A stretch of DNA of 64,000 nucleotides from Holophagales bacterium UBA5066 (GCA_002414905.1 DIAY01000212.1:52337-116336); one strand, 5' to 3'. Shown: positions 15,310 to 23,651, numbered from the stretch's first letter. Translations and numbers: made by a program. Notes: a model not told the origin generated them from the letters alone.

Positions 15310-16359
15310 ATGATCAAAAGCCTCGGCTACGGAACCACCGCCCCTGCCGCCCCTCTCGGCCGCCTCGAGATCGACCGTCGCGACCCCGGCCCGAAGGACG
15401 TGAGGATCGAGATCCTCTTCTGTGGCATCTGCCACTCCGACCTCCATACCGTTCGCAACGAGTGGCACGGCACGACCTACCCCTGCATTCCCGGCCACGA
15501 GATCGTCGGCCGCGTTTCGGCCGTCGGCGCCGAGGTGAAGCGCTTCAAGGTCGGCGAGACCGCCGGTGTCGGCTGCATGACCGACTCCTGTCGCACCTGC
15601 CCGAGCTGCAAGGACGGCTTCGAGCAGTTCTGCCACAAGGGCTGCGAGTTCACCTACAACAGCCCCGACCCGCACCTGGGCGGGATGACCTACGGTGGCT
15701 ACACGAACGTCATCGTGGTCGACGAGGCCTTCGTTCTTCGCGTCCCTGAAGGGCTCGACCCCGCGGCCGCCGCGCCGCTGATGTGCGCCGGCATCACGAC
15801 CTACTCGCCGCTGCGCCATTGGGGCACCGGTCCCGGCAAGAAGGTCGGCATCGTCGGCCTCGGCGGTCTCGGCCACATGGGAGTCAAGCTCGCGCACGCG
15901 ATGGGAGCGCACGTCGTCCTCTTCACGACGTCGGCCGGGAAGGTCGCCGACGCAAAGCGCCTCGGTGCCGACGAGGTCGTCCTCTCGAAGGACGAGAACG
16001 CGATGAAGTCGCACGCCGGAAGCTTCAACTTCATCCTCGACACGGTCGCGGCGTCGCACAACCTCGACGCCTACACCAGCCTCCTCGGTCGCGACGGCAC
16101 GCTCTGTCTCGTCGGGGTGCCCGAGCTTCCGCACCCGTCCCCCGCCGTCTTCAACCTCATCTTCGGGCGGAAGAGTCTTGCCGGCTCGCTCATCGGAGGC
16201 ATCGCCGAGACGCAGGAGATGCTCGACTTCTGTGCGGCCAAGAAGACCCCGGCCGACATCGAGCTGATCCCGATCCAGAAGGTGAACGAGGCCTACGAGC
16301 GGATGTTGAAGTCGGACGTGAAGTACCGCTTCGTCATCGACATGTCCTCGCTGAAGTAG
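15310..16359 (+). CDS. yahK: Zinc-dependent alcohol dehydrogenase / aldehyde reductase, YahK-like
   Basis: Medium-chain dehydrogenase of the cinnamyl-alcohol-dehydrogenase group, 349 residues, expected to reduce aldehydes with NADPH in the cytosol. Catalytic zinc ligands lie in GICHSDLH and GHEIVGRV. The structural zinc site is the four-Cys block DSCRTCPSCKDGFEQFC, and the Rossmann motif is VGLGGLGHMGVKLAHAMGA. The ending YERMLKSDVKYRFVID is characteristic of the YahK/CAD group, and length and motif order agree with E. coli YahK. ATG at 15310 follows AAGGAGA with good spacing. Physiological substrate is unknown; a detoxification role is inferred. Confidence 0.93.
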   Translation: MIKSLGYGTTAPAAPLGRLEIDRRDPGPKDVRIEILFCGICHSDLHTVRNEWHGTTYPCIPGHEIVGRVSAVGAEVKRFKVGETAGVGCMTDSCRTCPSCKDGFEQFCHKGCEFTYNSPDPHLGGMTYGGYTNVIVVDEAFVLRVPEGLDPAAAAPLMCAGITTYSPLRHWGTGPGKKVGIVGLGGLGHMGVKLAHAMGAHVVLFTTSAGKVADAKRLGADEVVLSKDENAMKSHAGSFNFILDTVAASHNLDAYTSLLGRDGTLCLVGVPELPHPSPAVFNLIFGRKSLAGSLIGGIAETQEMLDFCAAKKTPADIELIPIQKVNEAYERMLKSDVKYRFVIDMSSLK

Positions 16360-16370
16360 AAAGCTCCATT

Positions 16371-16409
16371 CGCCCGGCGCCGCCGCTCCCCGCGGCGGCG
16401 GGCCGGGCG
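16371..16409 (+). terminator. Strong GC hairpin between yahK-like gene and isomerase gene
   Basis: The arms CGCCCGGC-GCCGCCG and CGGCGGC-GGGCCGGGCG form a long stem around a short CTCCCC-type loop. No U-tract follows. The right arm ends against the GGAG that serves the next gene (ATG 16422), so the hairpin could attenuate transcription or limit translation of the isomerase. Confidence 0.45.
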
Positions 16410-16421
16410 GAGAATCCCGTC

Positions 16422-16790
16422 ATGCCGCACCTCGTCCTGGAGTATTCCGCCAACGTTCTCGACGAGCCGGATCTCAGGCGCGTCCTCCTCGACCTGCACG
16501 AGGCGGTGATGGCCTCGGGCCTCTTCGAGAGGAAGGACATCAAGAGCCGCGCCGTGAGGCACGACGTCTTCGCCGTCGCGGATGGCGCCGAGGACCGGGC
16601 CTTTGTGGCTCTGTCCATCGCCATCCTCGACGGGCGTCCCGACGACGTGAAGGCGGCGCTCGCAGAAGCCGCCCTCGAGGTCCTCGTGGGCTCCTACCCG
16701 AAGCTCGTCGCCGGCGGACGCGGGGCGATCAGCGTGGAGATCCGCGACCTGCACCGAGCGAGCTATCGGAGGGTGCAGGTCCGGGACTAA
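16422..16790 (+). CDS. 5-carboxymethyl-2-hydroxymuconate isomerase-like tautomerase
   Basis: Small protein of 122 residues of the CHMI family in the tautomerase superfamily. The mature protein would begin with Pro (MPHLVLEYSANV), the catalytic N-terminal proline of this superfamily. Conserved blocks are the leading strand LVLEYSANV, the FVALSIAILDGRP strand-turn, and the C-terminal SVEIRDL. In homoprotocatechuate degradation the enzyme isomerises 5-carboxymethyl-2-hydroxymuconate, but no other hpa genes are nearby, so the substrate here is open. Start ATG 16422 has GGAG upstream, next to a strong hairpin. It is convergent with the PfkB kinase gene. Confidence 0.8.
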   Translation: MPHLVLEYSANVLDEPDLRRVLLDLHEAVMASGLFERKDIKSRAVRHDVFAVADGAEDRAFVALSIAILDGRPDDVKAALAEAALEVLVGSYPKLVAGGRGAISVEIRDLHRASYRRVQVRD

Positions 16791-16821
16791 TAGCCTGGTG
16801 GGAAGCTCGGACGCTCCCGGC

Positions 16822-17661
16822 TCAGAGGAGCGCGAGGATTCGATCGCGCGGCGGGATTCCCCCGCACTCGACCGCACACGTTCCCCACGCCACCGCCGTG
16901 ACGAGGGCCGTCTCCATCGAGGACCCCGCGGCGAGCGCATGCAGGAGCCCCGCGGCGAAGACGTCGCCGGCCCCCGTGCTGTCGACGGGGGACGCCTCCC
17001 TTGCCGGGACGTGGAAGCGCCGGTCGGCGGAATGGGCCTCGGCTCCGCCCGCTCCTCGCGTCACGACCATCCAGCTCAGCGCCTCGCCTGCCGCCCTCCG
17101 TCCCGTTTCCCACGGTGCGAGTCTCTCCTCGTCCGGGAGGTCCGCCGCGGAGGCGACGAGGACGTGCGCGGGGCGGATGCCGGGTCCGGACGGCGGCACG
17201 TGTGCCACGACGAGGGCCGAATCGAGCCGTGCGGCCAGGATCGGCGCGAGGTCGAGCTCGCGGCTCCTCACGTAGATCACGTCGGCCGGGATCGTCTGCA
17301 GCCGCCGGGGTGGGCCCTCCTCGCGGCAGCGGTGGAGGTTCACGACGGTCCTCTCGCCGTCGGGCTCGACGAGGACGAGGGAGCGTGTGCTCGGACCGGC
17401 GCGACGGATCACCTGCGACGTGTCGACCCCGGCGTCAGAGAGTCGCGCGAGGATGATGCTTCCCTCGGGATCGGTCCCGACGGAGGAGACGACCGTCACC
17501 GCGTGCCCGGCGAAGGAGAGCGGGATCGCCGTATTCGCCGCACCGCCGCCGACGCGCCGGCCCCGCTCGCGTCCGTCGAGGTGCATCCCCGCGCGCAGCG
17601 GCTGGCGCAGTGTGACGACCTCGTCGATCGAGATGGAGCCGACGACGACGATACGGGACAT
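16822..17661 (-). CDS. PfkB-family carbohydrate/nucleoside kinase
   Basis: Ribokinase-fold kinase of 279 residues. The N-terminus VVVGSISIDEVV and the GGGAANTAIPLSFAG block (substrate-side Gly-rich segment) are typical. The catalytic C-terminal signature is DSTGAGDVFAAGLLHALA, whose Asp is the general base. Typical length for the family is about 300. Substrate (sugar, nucleoside or sugar phosphate) cannot be assigned. The ATG at 17659-17661 lacks a ribosome site but lies six bases downstream of TAGGCT, so the message may be leaderless. It sits 44 bases after rubrerythrin on the same strand, without clear functional link. Confidence 0.85.
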   Translation of the reverse strand: MSRIVVVGSISIDEVVTLRQPLRAGMHLDGRERGRRVGGGAANTAIPLSFAGHAVTVVSSVGTDPEGSIILARLSDAGVDTSQVIRRAGPSTRSLVLVEPDGERTVVNLHRCREEGPPRRLQTIPADVIYVRSRELDLAPILAARLDSALVVAHVPPSGPGIRPAHVLVASAADLPDEERLAPWETGRRAAGEALSWMVVTRGAGGAEAHSADRRFHVPAREASPVDSTGAGDVFAAGLLHALAAGSSMETALVTAVAWGTCAVECGGIPPRDRILALL

Positions 17662-17667
17662 TTCGAG

Positions 17668-17673
17668 AGCCTA
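17668..17673 (-). promoter_or_regulatory. TANNNT -10 element (TAGGCT) for the PfkB kinase gene
   Basis: TAGGCT on the minus strand ends six bases before the ATG, with no Shine-Dalgarno sequence between. It has the same geometry as the elements before uup and the methyltransferase gene. Confidence 0.35.
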
Positions 17674-17705
17674 GGCTACGCCTATCGGGCCCGGCGCCCC
17701 TCGCT

Positions 17706-18248
17706 TCAGACCTCGCACTCCAGCATCGCGCGGAAGTACGACTGCGGGTGCGCGCAGACGGTGCAGACCTTCGGTGCCTCCAGCCCCTTTTCGATGTGTC
17801 CGCAGTTCGTGCAGTACCAGTAGACCTCGGTCCCCTTCTTGAAGACGGCACCGGCCTTGAGGTCCTCGAGGGCCTTGCGGAACCGCATCTCGTGGTGCTT
17901 CTCGACATCGGCGAGCTGAGTAAAGAAGTGGGCGATCGGGACGAAGCCTTCCTCCCCGGCCTCCTTCGCCATCCTCACGTACATGTCGGTCCACTCCATG
18001 TTCTCTGCCGCGATGCACGTCTCGAGGTTCGCGTCCGTCGCGGCGAGCATGTCGAGGAACTTGAACATCCGCTTGGCGTGCTCTTTCTCCTCCTCGGCCG
18101 TCGTCTCGAAGACCTTCGCGATCTCGAGGAGGCCCGACTTGCGGGCCTCGCTCGCGAAGAAGGTGTACTTGTTGCGGGCCATCGATTCGCCGGCAAAGGC
18201 TTCCTTCAGGTTCTTCTCGGTCTTCGTTCCGGTCAGCTTTCCAGCCAT
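17706..18248 (-). CDS. rbr: Rubrerythrin
   Basis: Non-haem di-iron peroxidase that reduces hydrogen peroxide in the cytosol, typical of anaerobes and microaerophiles. The 180-residue protein has the ferritin-like four-helix domain with iron ligands in EAFAGESMARNKY, EEEKEHAKRMF, CIAAENMEWTDMY and VEKHHEMRF. It ends in a rubredoxin-like domain with paired Cys in WYCTNCGHIEKG and KVCTVCAHPQSYF. Length and domain order are canonical. ATG at 18246-18248 follows GAAGGAG. The electron donor is not encoded nearby. Confidence 0.95.
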   Translation of the reverse strand: MAGKLTGTKTEKNLKEAFAGESMARNKYTFFASEARKSGLLEIAKVFETTAEEEKEHAKRMFKFLDMLAATDANLETCIAAENMEWTDMYVRMAKEAGEEGFVPIAHFFTQLADVEKHHEMRFRKALEDLKAGAVFKKGTEVYWYCTNCGHIEKGLEAPKVCTVCAHPQSYFRAMLECEV

Positions 18249-18356
18249 GGTTCTGCTCCTTCGTGTCCGGTATCCGTCGCCTCCATGGCGCCGTCATCGG
18301 GCCAACGGGCAAGCTTAGCGCGAATGGAGCTCGCGCGCGTCCGGGGTCGGCGCGGG

Positions 18357-18362
18357 TAACAT
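18357..18362 (+). promoter_or_regulatory. TANNNT -10 element (TAACAT) for the DUF1460 operon
   Basis: TAACAT ends nine bases before the ATG at 18372 and no ribosome site is visible. It is the likely promoter of the four-gene coupled cluster. Confidence 0.35.
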
Positions 18363-18371
18363 CGGCGCCTG

Positions 18372-19142
18372 ATGACGAAGACGATTCCTCGTGGCCCGGA
18401 CGGTCGGCGCGTCCGGCAGCTTCTCTCGCAGGCCAGACCGCACCGCACCGTCCCGGCGCGGGTGGAAGTGCTCTCGGCGAGCCTCGTCGGCTGCCCCTAC
18501 GAAGCCAACGGGCTGGCAGGCTCGGCGGAGACGCCCGAGGTCTTCACCGCCTCCCTCGACCGCTTCGACTGCGTGACCTACGTCGAGACGGTCCTCGCGC
18601 TGGCTCGCGCCTCCGGGCCCGACGGTTTCGCCGGGGAGCTGCGCCGGATCCGGTATGACGGCGGCGAGGTCGAGTGGGCCCGCCGGAACCACTACATGAC
18701 CGACTGGGTCCGGCGGAACGCGAAGGCCGGACTCGTGAAGCCCGTCCCGCCGGGAGCGCTCGGCACGAAAAGGGCGCGGCTCCTCGACGCGGTCGAGGGC
18801 CTCCCGCCACGGCGGACGCGCTTTTCCTGCGTCCCGAAGGCGGGGTGGCCGGCGTTCGCTCCCCGCGTGAGAAACGGGGACGTGATTCTTTTCGCCAGTA
18901 CGAACCCTCGACTCGACGTCTTCCACTGCGGCCTCCTCGTTCTCGCGGGCGGACGCTGGAATCTCCGCCACGCCTCGCGCAGCCAGGGCCGGGTCGTGGA
19001 AGAGGAGCTTTCGGGTTTCCTCGCGGGCAACAGGATGGCCGGCGTGATCGTCGTGAGGCCGCTCGAGGTGGCCGGCCCGCCGGTTCCTCCCGCCCGCTCG
19101 TCGCCCGTGGTAAAGGGCGGCGGGGCGAAAGGGAAGGCGTGA
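18372..19142 (+). CDS. DUF1460 family protein (N-acetylmuramoyl-L-alanine amidase-like)
   Basis: The 256-residue product matches the DUF1460 family, an NlpC/P60-related fold linked to peptidoglycan amidase activity. The Cys motif is FDCVTYVETVLALA near residues 67-80. A later His-containing strand (DVFHCGLLVLAGGRWNLRHAS) supplies the probable His partner. There is no obvious signal peptide, so activity on cytoplasmic muropeptides is as likely as on the sacculus. The stop overlaps the GTG of the next gene as GTGA, starting a chain of four coupled genes. Family assignment is firm; substrate is inferred. Confidence 0.83.
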   Translation: MTKTIPRGPDGRRVRQLLSQARPHRTVPARVEVLSASLVGCPYEANGLAGSAETPEVFTASLDRFDCVTYVETVLALARASGPDGFAGELRRIRYDGGEVEWARRNHYMTDWVRRNAKAGLVKPVPPGALGTKRARLLDAVEGLPPRRTRFSCVPKAGWPAFAPRVRNGDVILFASTNPRLDVFHCGLLVLAGGRWNLRHASRSQGRVVEEELSGFLAGNRMAGVIVVRPLEVAGPPVPPARSSPVVKGGGAKGKA

Positions 19143-20428
19143 GCGTCCTCCACCCGATGCCCCCTTCCTCCGGGGCCCTCGCCGCCCTCCTGGAGACGGC
19201 GGGCCAGGACGTCCTCTTCCTCGCCGACCCGCGCGTCACGGTGCATCCCGGGCCCAGGATGTTCGAACGGATGGCACAGGTGCTGAGGGACACGGGTGCG
19301 GGCTGGGTCTACTCGGACGCCACCGGCCACCCGCGGATCGATTACCGTCCCGGGAGCCTGCGCGACACGTTCGAGTTCGGGCCGGTCGTCGCCCTCGCGG
19401 TGAACGCGGCGCGAGAGGCGGGCGCCGAGCCGGACCTTCGCTGGGGAGCCCTCTATGACCTCCGGCTCCGCCTCTCGGAGAGATGGCCGGTCGTCAGGAT
19501 CCCGGAACCGCTCTACATGGCGAGCCTTGCCGAGGTGAGGCCCTCGAACGAGGCCCAGTTCGACTACGTCGATCCTCGCCACCGCGACTTCCAGGTCGAG
19601 ATGGAGCGCGTCGCGACGGAACACCTCCGGCGGATCGGCGCGCTCCTCCCTCCGCGGTTCGAGGCGGTGTCGAGGTCGGACGGGAGCTTTCCGGTCGAAG
19701 CGAGCGTCGTCATTCCCGTCCGCAACCGCGAGCGGACGATCCTCGACGCCGTCGGCAGCGCGCTCTCGCAGCAGGCGCCGTTCCCGTTCAACGTCCTCGT
19801 CGTCGACAACCACTCCACCGACGGGACGACGGAGATGCTCCGCGGCGTCCGCGACCCGCGGCTCGTCCACGTCATTCCGGAACGGCGCGACCTCGGAATC
19901 GGCGGCTGCTGGGACGAGGCGGTCTTCCATCCGCGCTGCGGCCGCTTCTCGGTCCAGCTCGACTCGGACGACCTCTACCTCGACGAGAACGTCCTCGCCC
20001 GCATCGTCGGGGGGCTGGAACGGGGGCCGTACGCGATGGTCGTCGCGTCGTACACGATGGTCGACTTCGCGCTGAACGAGATTCCGCCCGGCCTCGTCGA
20101 CCACCGCGAGTGGACTCGCGAGAACGGCCGCAACAACGCCCTTCGCGTGAACGGTTTCGGCGCGCCGCGGGCCTTCGACACCGCGGTCCTCCGGCGCGTC
20201 GGCTTCCCGAACGTCAGCTACGGCGAGGACTACGCCGTCGCCCTCCGGATGAGCCGCGAGTACGAGATCGGCCGCATCTACGAGTCGGTCTACCTCTGCC
20301 GCCGCTGGGAAGGGAACTCCGACAGCGCCCTCCCGCTCGAGACGCAGAACCGCTACGACGCCTACAAGGACTGGCTCCGGACGGTGGAGATCGCCGCCCG
20401 GCAGCGAACGCCGGGAGCCCGGCCCTGA
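19139..20428 (+). CDS. Family 2 glycosyltransferase with extra N-terminal GT-like region
   Basis: A 429-residue protein. The C-terminal half is a clear GT-A family 2 domain: VVIPVRNRERTILDAVGSAL from about residue 190, VLVVDNHSTDGT, and the metal-binding QLDSDDLYLDE near 275. The first 185 residues contain FLADPRVTVHPGP and WVYSDATGHPRIDYRPGSLR, which resembles a second, degraded GT2-like module. GTG 19139 is chosen because it overlaps the upstream stop and has AAAGGGA before it; an ATG 18 bases later lacks a ribosome site. Its stop overlaps the next start as CTGA. A role in processing muropeptide or envelope sugar is inferred from the neighbours. Confidence 0.83.
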   Translation: MSVLHPMPPSSGALAALLETAGQDVLFLADPRVTVHPGPRMFERMAQVLRDTGAGWVYSDATGHPRIDYRPGSLRDTFEFGPVVALAVNAAREAGAEPDLRWGALYDLRLRLSERWPVVRIPEPLYMASLAEVRPSNEAQFDYVDPRHRDFQVEMERVATEHLRRIGALLPPRFEAVSRSDGSFPVEASVVIPVRNRERTILDAVGSALSQQAPFPFNVLVVDNHSTDGTTEMLRGVRDPRLVHVIPERRDLGIGGCWDEAVFHPRCGRFSVQLDSDDLYLDENVLARIVGGLERGPYAMVVASYTMVDFALNEIPPGLVDHREWTRENGRNNALRVNGFGAPRAFDTAVLRRVGFPNVSYGEDYAVALRMSREYEIGRIYESVYLCRRWEGNSDSALPLETQNRYDAYKDWLRTVEIAARQRTPGARP

Positions 20429-21333
20429 AGGTCGACCTCCCGCGGGACGTCGAGGCGCTCTTCCGGCAACAGCGGGAGGAGTGGCCCCTGCTTCGGAAGG
20501 GCCTGGCGGGCCTCGCCGAAGCCCTCACGCGTCCCCTGATCTCAGATGGGGTCGAGGTCCTGCTGCGCCACATTCCGCACCGCGTCGCGAGCACGACGGC
20601 GGCCGTGGATCGCGAGTCGATCGCGAGGCGCCCCTGCTTCCTCTGTGTCGCGAACCTTCCCCCGGAGCAGAGGGGCCTCGCGTGGGGCGAGGGCTTCACG
20701 CTCCTCTGCAACCCGTTCCCCATCGTGGAACGGCACCTCACCATCGTCCACCGGGAGCATCGCCCACAGCAAATCGAGGGACAGGTCGGAACGATGCTCG
20801 ACCTCGCGGCGGCGCTTCCCGGCTTTTTCACCGTCTACAACGGCCCGCAGTGCGGCGCCTCTGCACCCGACCACCTGCACCTGCAGGCCGGATTGCGGGA
20901 CGAGCTCCCGATCGTGAGGGAAACGGCCGGGAAAGCGGGGCCGGCGATCGAGACATACGGGGTAAGGGCGCTGCTCTTGCGCGGGCCGGACCGGTCGCAA
21001 GTCGTGGACGAGACGGAACGGGCCCTCGCGCTCCTCTCCGCCGTGACCGGGAAGGAGCCGGAGCCGTGGTGCAACGTCGCGGCCTGGGCGGAGCCGGAGT
21101 CCGGCTTCTCGCTGGTGCTGTACCCCCGAAGCAGGCACCGGCCCGACGCCTTTCACACGGGCGAGCTGGCAGTCAGCCCGGCCACGATCGATATGTCGGG
21201 AATTCTCGTGGCGCCCTTTGCGAGGGATTTCGAGTGTCTCTCCGGCGACGACGCGGCGGCCGTCTACCGCGAAGTCACGATTCCCCAGGACCAGTTCCGG
21301 GACGTTCTGGCCCGGCTGGAGAGCCGATGCTGA
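20425..21333 (+). CDS. DUF4922 protein, HIT/GalT-like nucleotidyltransferase (CTG start)
   Basis: A 302-residue protein that fits DUF4922. It contains RRPCFLCVANLPPEQ, NPFPIVERHLTIVHREH and DHLHLQ at about residues 149-154. The H-x-H-x-Q pattern is that of the GalT/Ap4A-phosphorylase branch of the HIT superfamily, whose His carries a nucleotide during transfer, so a nucleotidyl transfer or phosphorolysis reaction is inferred. No ATG, GTG or TTG exists in frame near the start of homology. A CTG at 20425 overlaps the upstream TGA (CTGA) and has GGGAG eight bases before it, so a CTG start with translational coupling is proposed. The last seven bases overlap the SpoIID gene. Confidence 0.78.
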   Translation: MKVDLPRDVEALFRQQREEWPLLRKGLAGLAEALTRPLISDGVEVLLRHIPHRVASTTAAVDRESIARRPCFLCVANLPPEQRGLAWGEGFTLLCNPFPIVERHLTIVHREHRPQQIEGQVGTMLDLAAALPGFFTVYNGPQCGASAPDHLHLQAGLRDELPIVRETAGKAGPAIETYGVRALLLRGPDRSQVVDETERALALLSAVTGKEPEPWCNVAAWAEPESGFSLVLYPRSRHRPDAFHTGELAVSPATIDMSGILVAPFARDFECLSGDDAAAVYREVTIPQDQFRDVLARLESRC

Positions 21334-22550
21334 ACGTCGCGGTCGGCCTGATGGAGGGTCTCCCGGCGGTCGAGGTCGAGCTGCTCGGGGAGTTCACCGA
21401 CCCGGCCGGCGTCCGGCTCACGCCCGGGCGGCGCCGGCTCGAGGCGGAAACGACGCTCGTTCCCTCCGACCCGGCCTCGTCCGCCTTCGCCTTCGACCAC
21501 GTCACGATCGGCATCGGTTTCCACTGGGAGCGGAAGGAACGGCAGGTGTTTCGCGGAACCCTCCGCGTCCTTCGCCGTCTCGCGGGGCTGACGGTCGTCA
21601 ACGACGTGACGCTCGAGGCGTACGTCGCGAGCGTGATCTCCTCGGAGATGAGCGCGACGTGCCCGGTCGAGCTCCTGAAAGCCCATGCCGTCATCTCGCG
21701 CAGCTGGCTGAAAGGGCCGGCCGCGGCCGGGGTCGCGTCGCCGCCGACAACCGCGTCCGGCGAGATCCTTCGCTGGTACGGCCGCGAGGCGCACCCCGAC
21801 TTCGAGGTCTGTGCCGACGACCACTGCCAGCGCTACCAGGGGATCACAAAGGCCGTCTCGCCCGCCGTCGCCGCCGCCGTTGACGCCACCGCGGGCGAGA
21901 TGCTCCGCTTCGGCGGTGCGATCTGCGACACGCGCTTCTCCAAGTGCTGCGGCGGACTCACCGAACGCTACGACACGGCGTGGGACGACCAGGAGATTCC
22001 CTACCTCGTCTCGTTCTCCGACGGCCTGACGGAGCCGGTCCCCGCGGATCTCGACCGTTTCATTCGCTCGAGTCCGCCGGCTTTCTGCAACACGACCGAC
22101 GCGGCCCTCCTCGCCCGCATCCTTCCCGGCTTCGACCAGGAAACCCGCGACTTCTTCCGTTGGACCGTCTCGTACGAGGGGGAGGAGCTGGGCGAGCTCG
22201 TCGCCTCCCGTCTCGGCGTTGACCTCGGGCCAGTCGTGGCCCTGGAGCCCCTCGCGCGCGGCCCCTCGGGACGGATCTTCCGCCTCCGGATCACGGGCGA
22301 GCGCGGCACGCTCGTCGTCGGCAAGGAGCTCGAGATCCGGCGCTCTCTCTCCCGCTCGCACCTCTACAGCTCGGCGTTCGTCGTCGACCGCGACGCGGCC
22401 GGCCGCTTCGTCCTGACCGGCGCGGGCTGGGGGCACGGCGTCGGCCTCTGCCAGATCGGGGCGGCGGTGATGGCGGAGCGGGGATACGGCTACCGCGAGA
22501 TCCTCGCGCACTACTACCCGGGGACGATGGTCGGACGACAGGAATACTGA
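21327..22550 (+). CDS. SpoIID/LytB-domain protein
   Basis: A 407-residue protein of the SpoIID/LytB family, whose sporulation members are lytic transglycosylases acting on denuded glycan. The core motif LEAYVASVISSEMSATCPVELLKAHAVISRSW is present, including the essential Glu in SSEM, near residues 96-127. The C-terminal signature is GAGWGHGVGLCQIGA. A Cys-rich block (CADDHCQRYQG and SKCCGG) is typical of non-sporulating members. No signal peptide is visible, which fits a cytoplasmic role in muropeptide handling better than sacculus cleavage, though this is inference. ATG 21327 has GGAG upstream and overlaps the DUF4922 gene by seven bases. Confidence 0.87.
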   Translation: MLNVAVGLMEGLPAVEVELLGEFTDPAGVRLTPGRRRLEAETTLVPSDPASSAFAFDHVTIGIGFHWERKERQVFRGTLRVLRRLAGLTVVNDVTLEAYVASVISSEMSATCPVELLKAHAVISRSWLKGPAAAGVASPPTTASGEILRWYGREAHPDFEVCADDHCQRYQGITKAVSPAVAAAVDATAGEMLRFGGAICDTRFSKCCGGLTERYDTAWDDQEIPYLVSFSDGLTEPVPADLDRFIRSSPPAFCNTTDAALLARILPGFDQETRDFFRWTVSYEGEELGELVASRLGVDLGPVVALEPLARGPSGRIFRLRITGERGTLVVGKELEIRRSLSRSHLYSSAFVVDRDAAGRFVLTGAGWGHGVGLCQIGAAVMAERGYGYREILAHYYPGTMVGRQEY

Positions 22551-22738
22551 TTTCGGCCGAAGGCTTGCGGAGAGCCAGGAAGAGATCCGAGTACGGTATT
22601 CGGCCTTCGCGATCAGGAAGAAGTGGGAAAGCGGGAATCTCGTCGGCAGCGGGAGGCGGGGCGCTTCCCGATTCGCCGTGCACCGCGGGCCAGGAGGCGC
22701 GATCGGAGGGTCCTCCGCTCCTGAGCGTCGGCCGGCCC

Positions 22739-23530
22739 TCAGGCCTGAAGGTGCGCGGGCAGCTCCCGTGCGACCCGGCGGGTCGCTTCGCGGCGAGCCG
22801 TCAGCGTGGCGGCGGCATAGGGGTCGTCGTAGAACGCGGCCCACAGGCCCAGAGCGGTTTCGGAAGCGTCCGGGTCGTCGGGCTTCATGGCGTCGAGGTC
22901 GACGACGAGATGCTCGGAGGTGTCGTCGTCGGAGGCGAGGAAGTCGAGGGCGACCTGGGAGCAGGGGCAGTCCGGCGCCAGGCACCAGAAATCGACGATC
23001 CAGTACTTTCTCCCTCCGACGAGGACCGACAGGTCCCACCGGCTCGGGAAGATCTCGAGAAAGGGGACCATCGCCTCCAGGTCGATGCTGCTCCAGTCGG
23101 ATTCCTTCCACTCGTCCTGGTCTTCCTGTTTCCGCCCGCGTCGCCATCTCTCCTGGAGCAGCTCGAGCGTCTCGCCCTGGACGAGCCGGCGGAGCCGGGC
23201 GAGAAGGGTCTCTGCCTCGCTTCCGGGCTCGGGGGCGGTCTCGACGGCGAGCTCGCCCGACTCGACGTCGAGCAGGGCCTGCAGCGGTTCGCCTTCTCCT
23301 TCTTCAATCTGGCCGTCGACGAGATAGAGCGGCTGGGCGAGCAGCTCCACCTCGTGGCAAGGGCATTCGGTCCCGGTGCAGCTGGCCGTGTCGAGGGCGA
23401 CGATCGCGGCCGGCGTGCCGTCCGCCGGCTTCTCGCGCAGGACAAGCCTCTCCCCGTCGTCGAACGTTCGTTCGAAGCCGATCGTCTCTTCGGAATCCAC
23501 GGACGGCGCGTTCTCTTCGTGGGTCGTCAT
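22739..23530 (-). CDS. Hypothetical protein with duplicated C-x4-C-P-C motif
   Basis: Unrecognised, 263 residues, acidic. Two copies of a C-x4-C-P-C motif are present: CTGTECPC at residues 51-58 and CLAPDCPC at 183-190. Each sits near a hydrophobic strand (CHEVELLAQPLYLV; YWIVDFW), so a metal-binding role for two cysteine knuckles is plausible. The N-terminal 30 residues are charged and probably disordered. The ATG at 23528-23530 follows AGAGGA; an upstream in-frame start lacks support. It is convergent with the SpoIID gene; the 188-base gap between them shows no other gene. Confidence 0.75.
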   Translation of the reverse strand: MTTHEENAPSVDSEETIGFERTFDDGERLVLREKPADGTPAAIVALDTASCTGTECPCHEVELLAQPLYLVDGQIEEGEGEPLQALLDVESGELAVETAPEPGSEAETLLARLRRLVQGETLELLQERWRRGRKQEDQDEWKESDWSSIDLEAMVPFLEIFPSRWDLSVLVGGRKYWIVDFWCLAPDCPCSQVALDFLASDDDTSEHLVVDLDAMKPDDPDASETALGLWAAFYDDPYAAATLTARREATRRVARELPAHLQA

Positions 23531-23651
23531 CTCGCTGTTCCTCTGTTTCTGCAAGCCGCGGCCGGCGTTTCCGCAATCCAGGACGTGGGGACCTTCGCCG
23601 TCGCGCCGCGTGAAGGATAGATCCACGCCGCGGTGAGAGGGTCTCCCGGGG

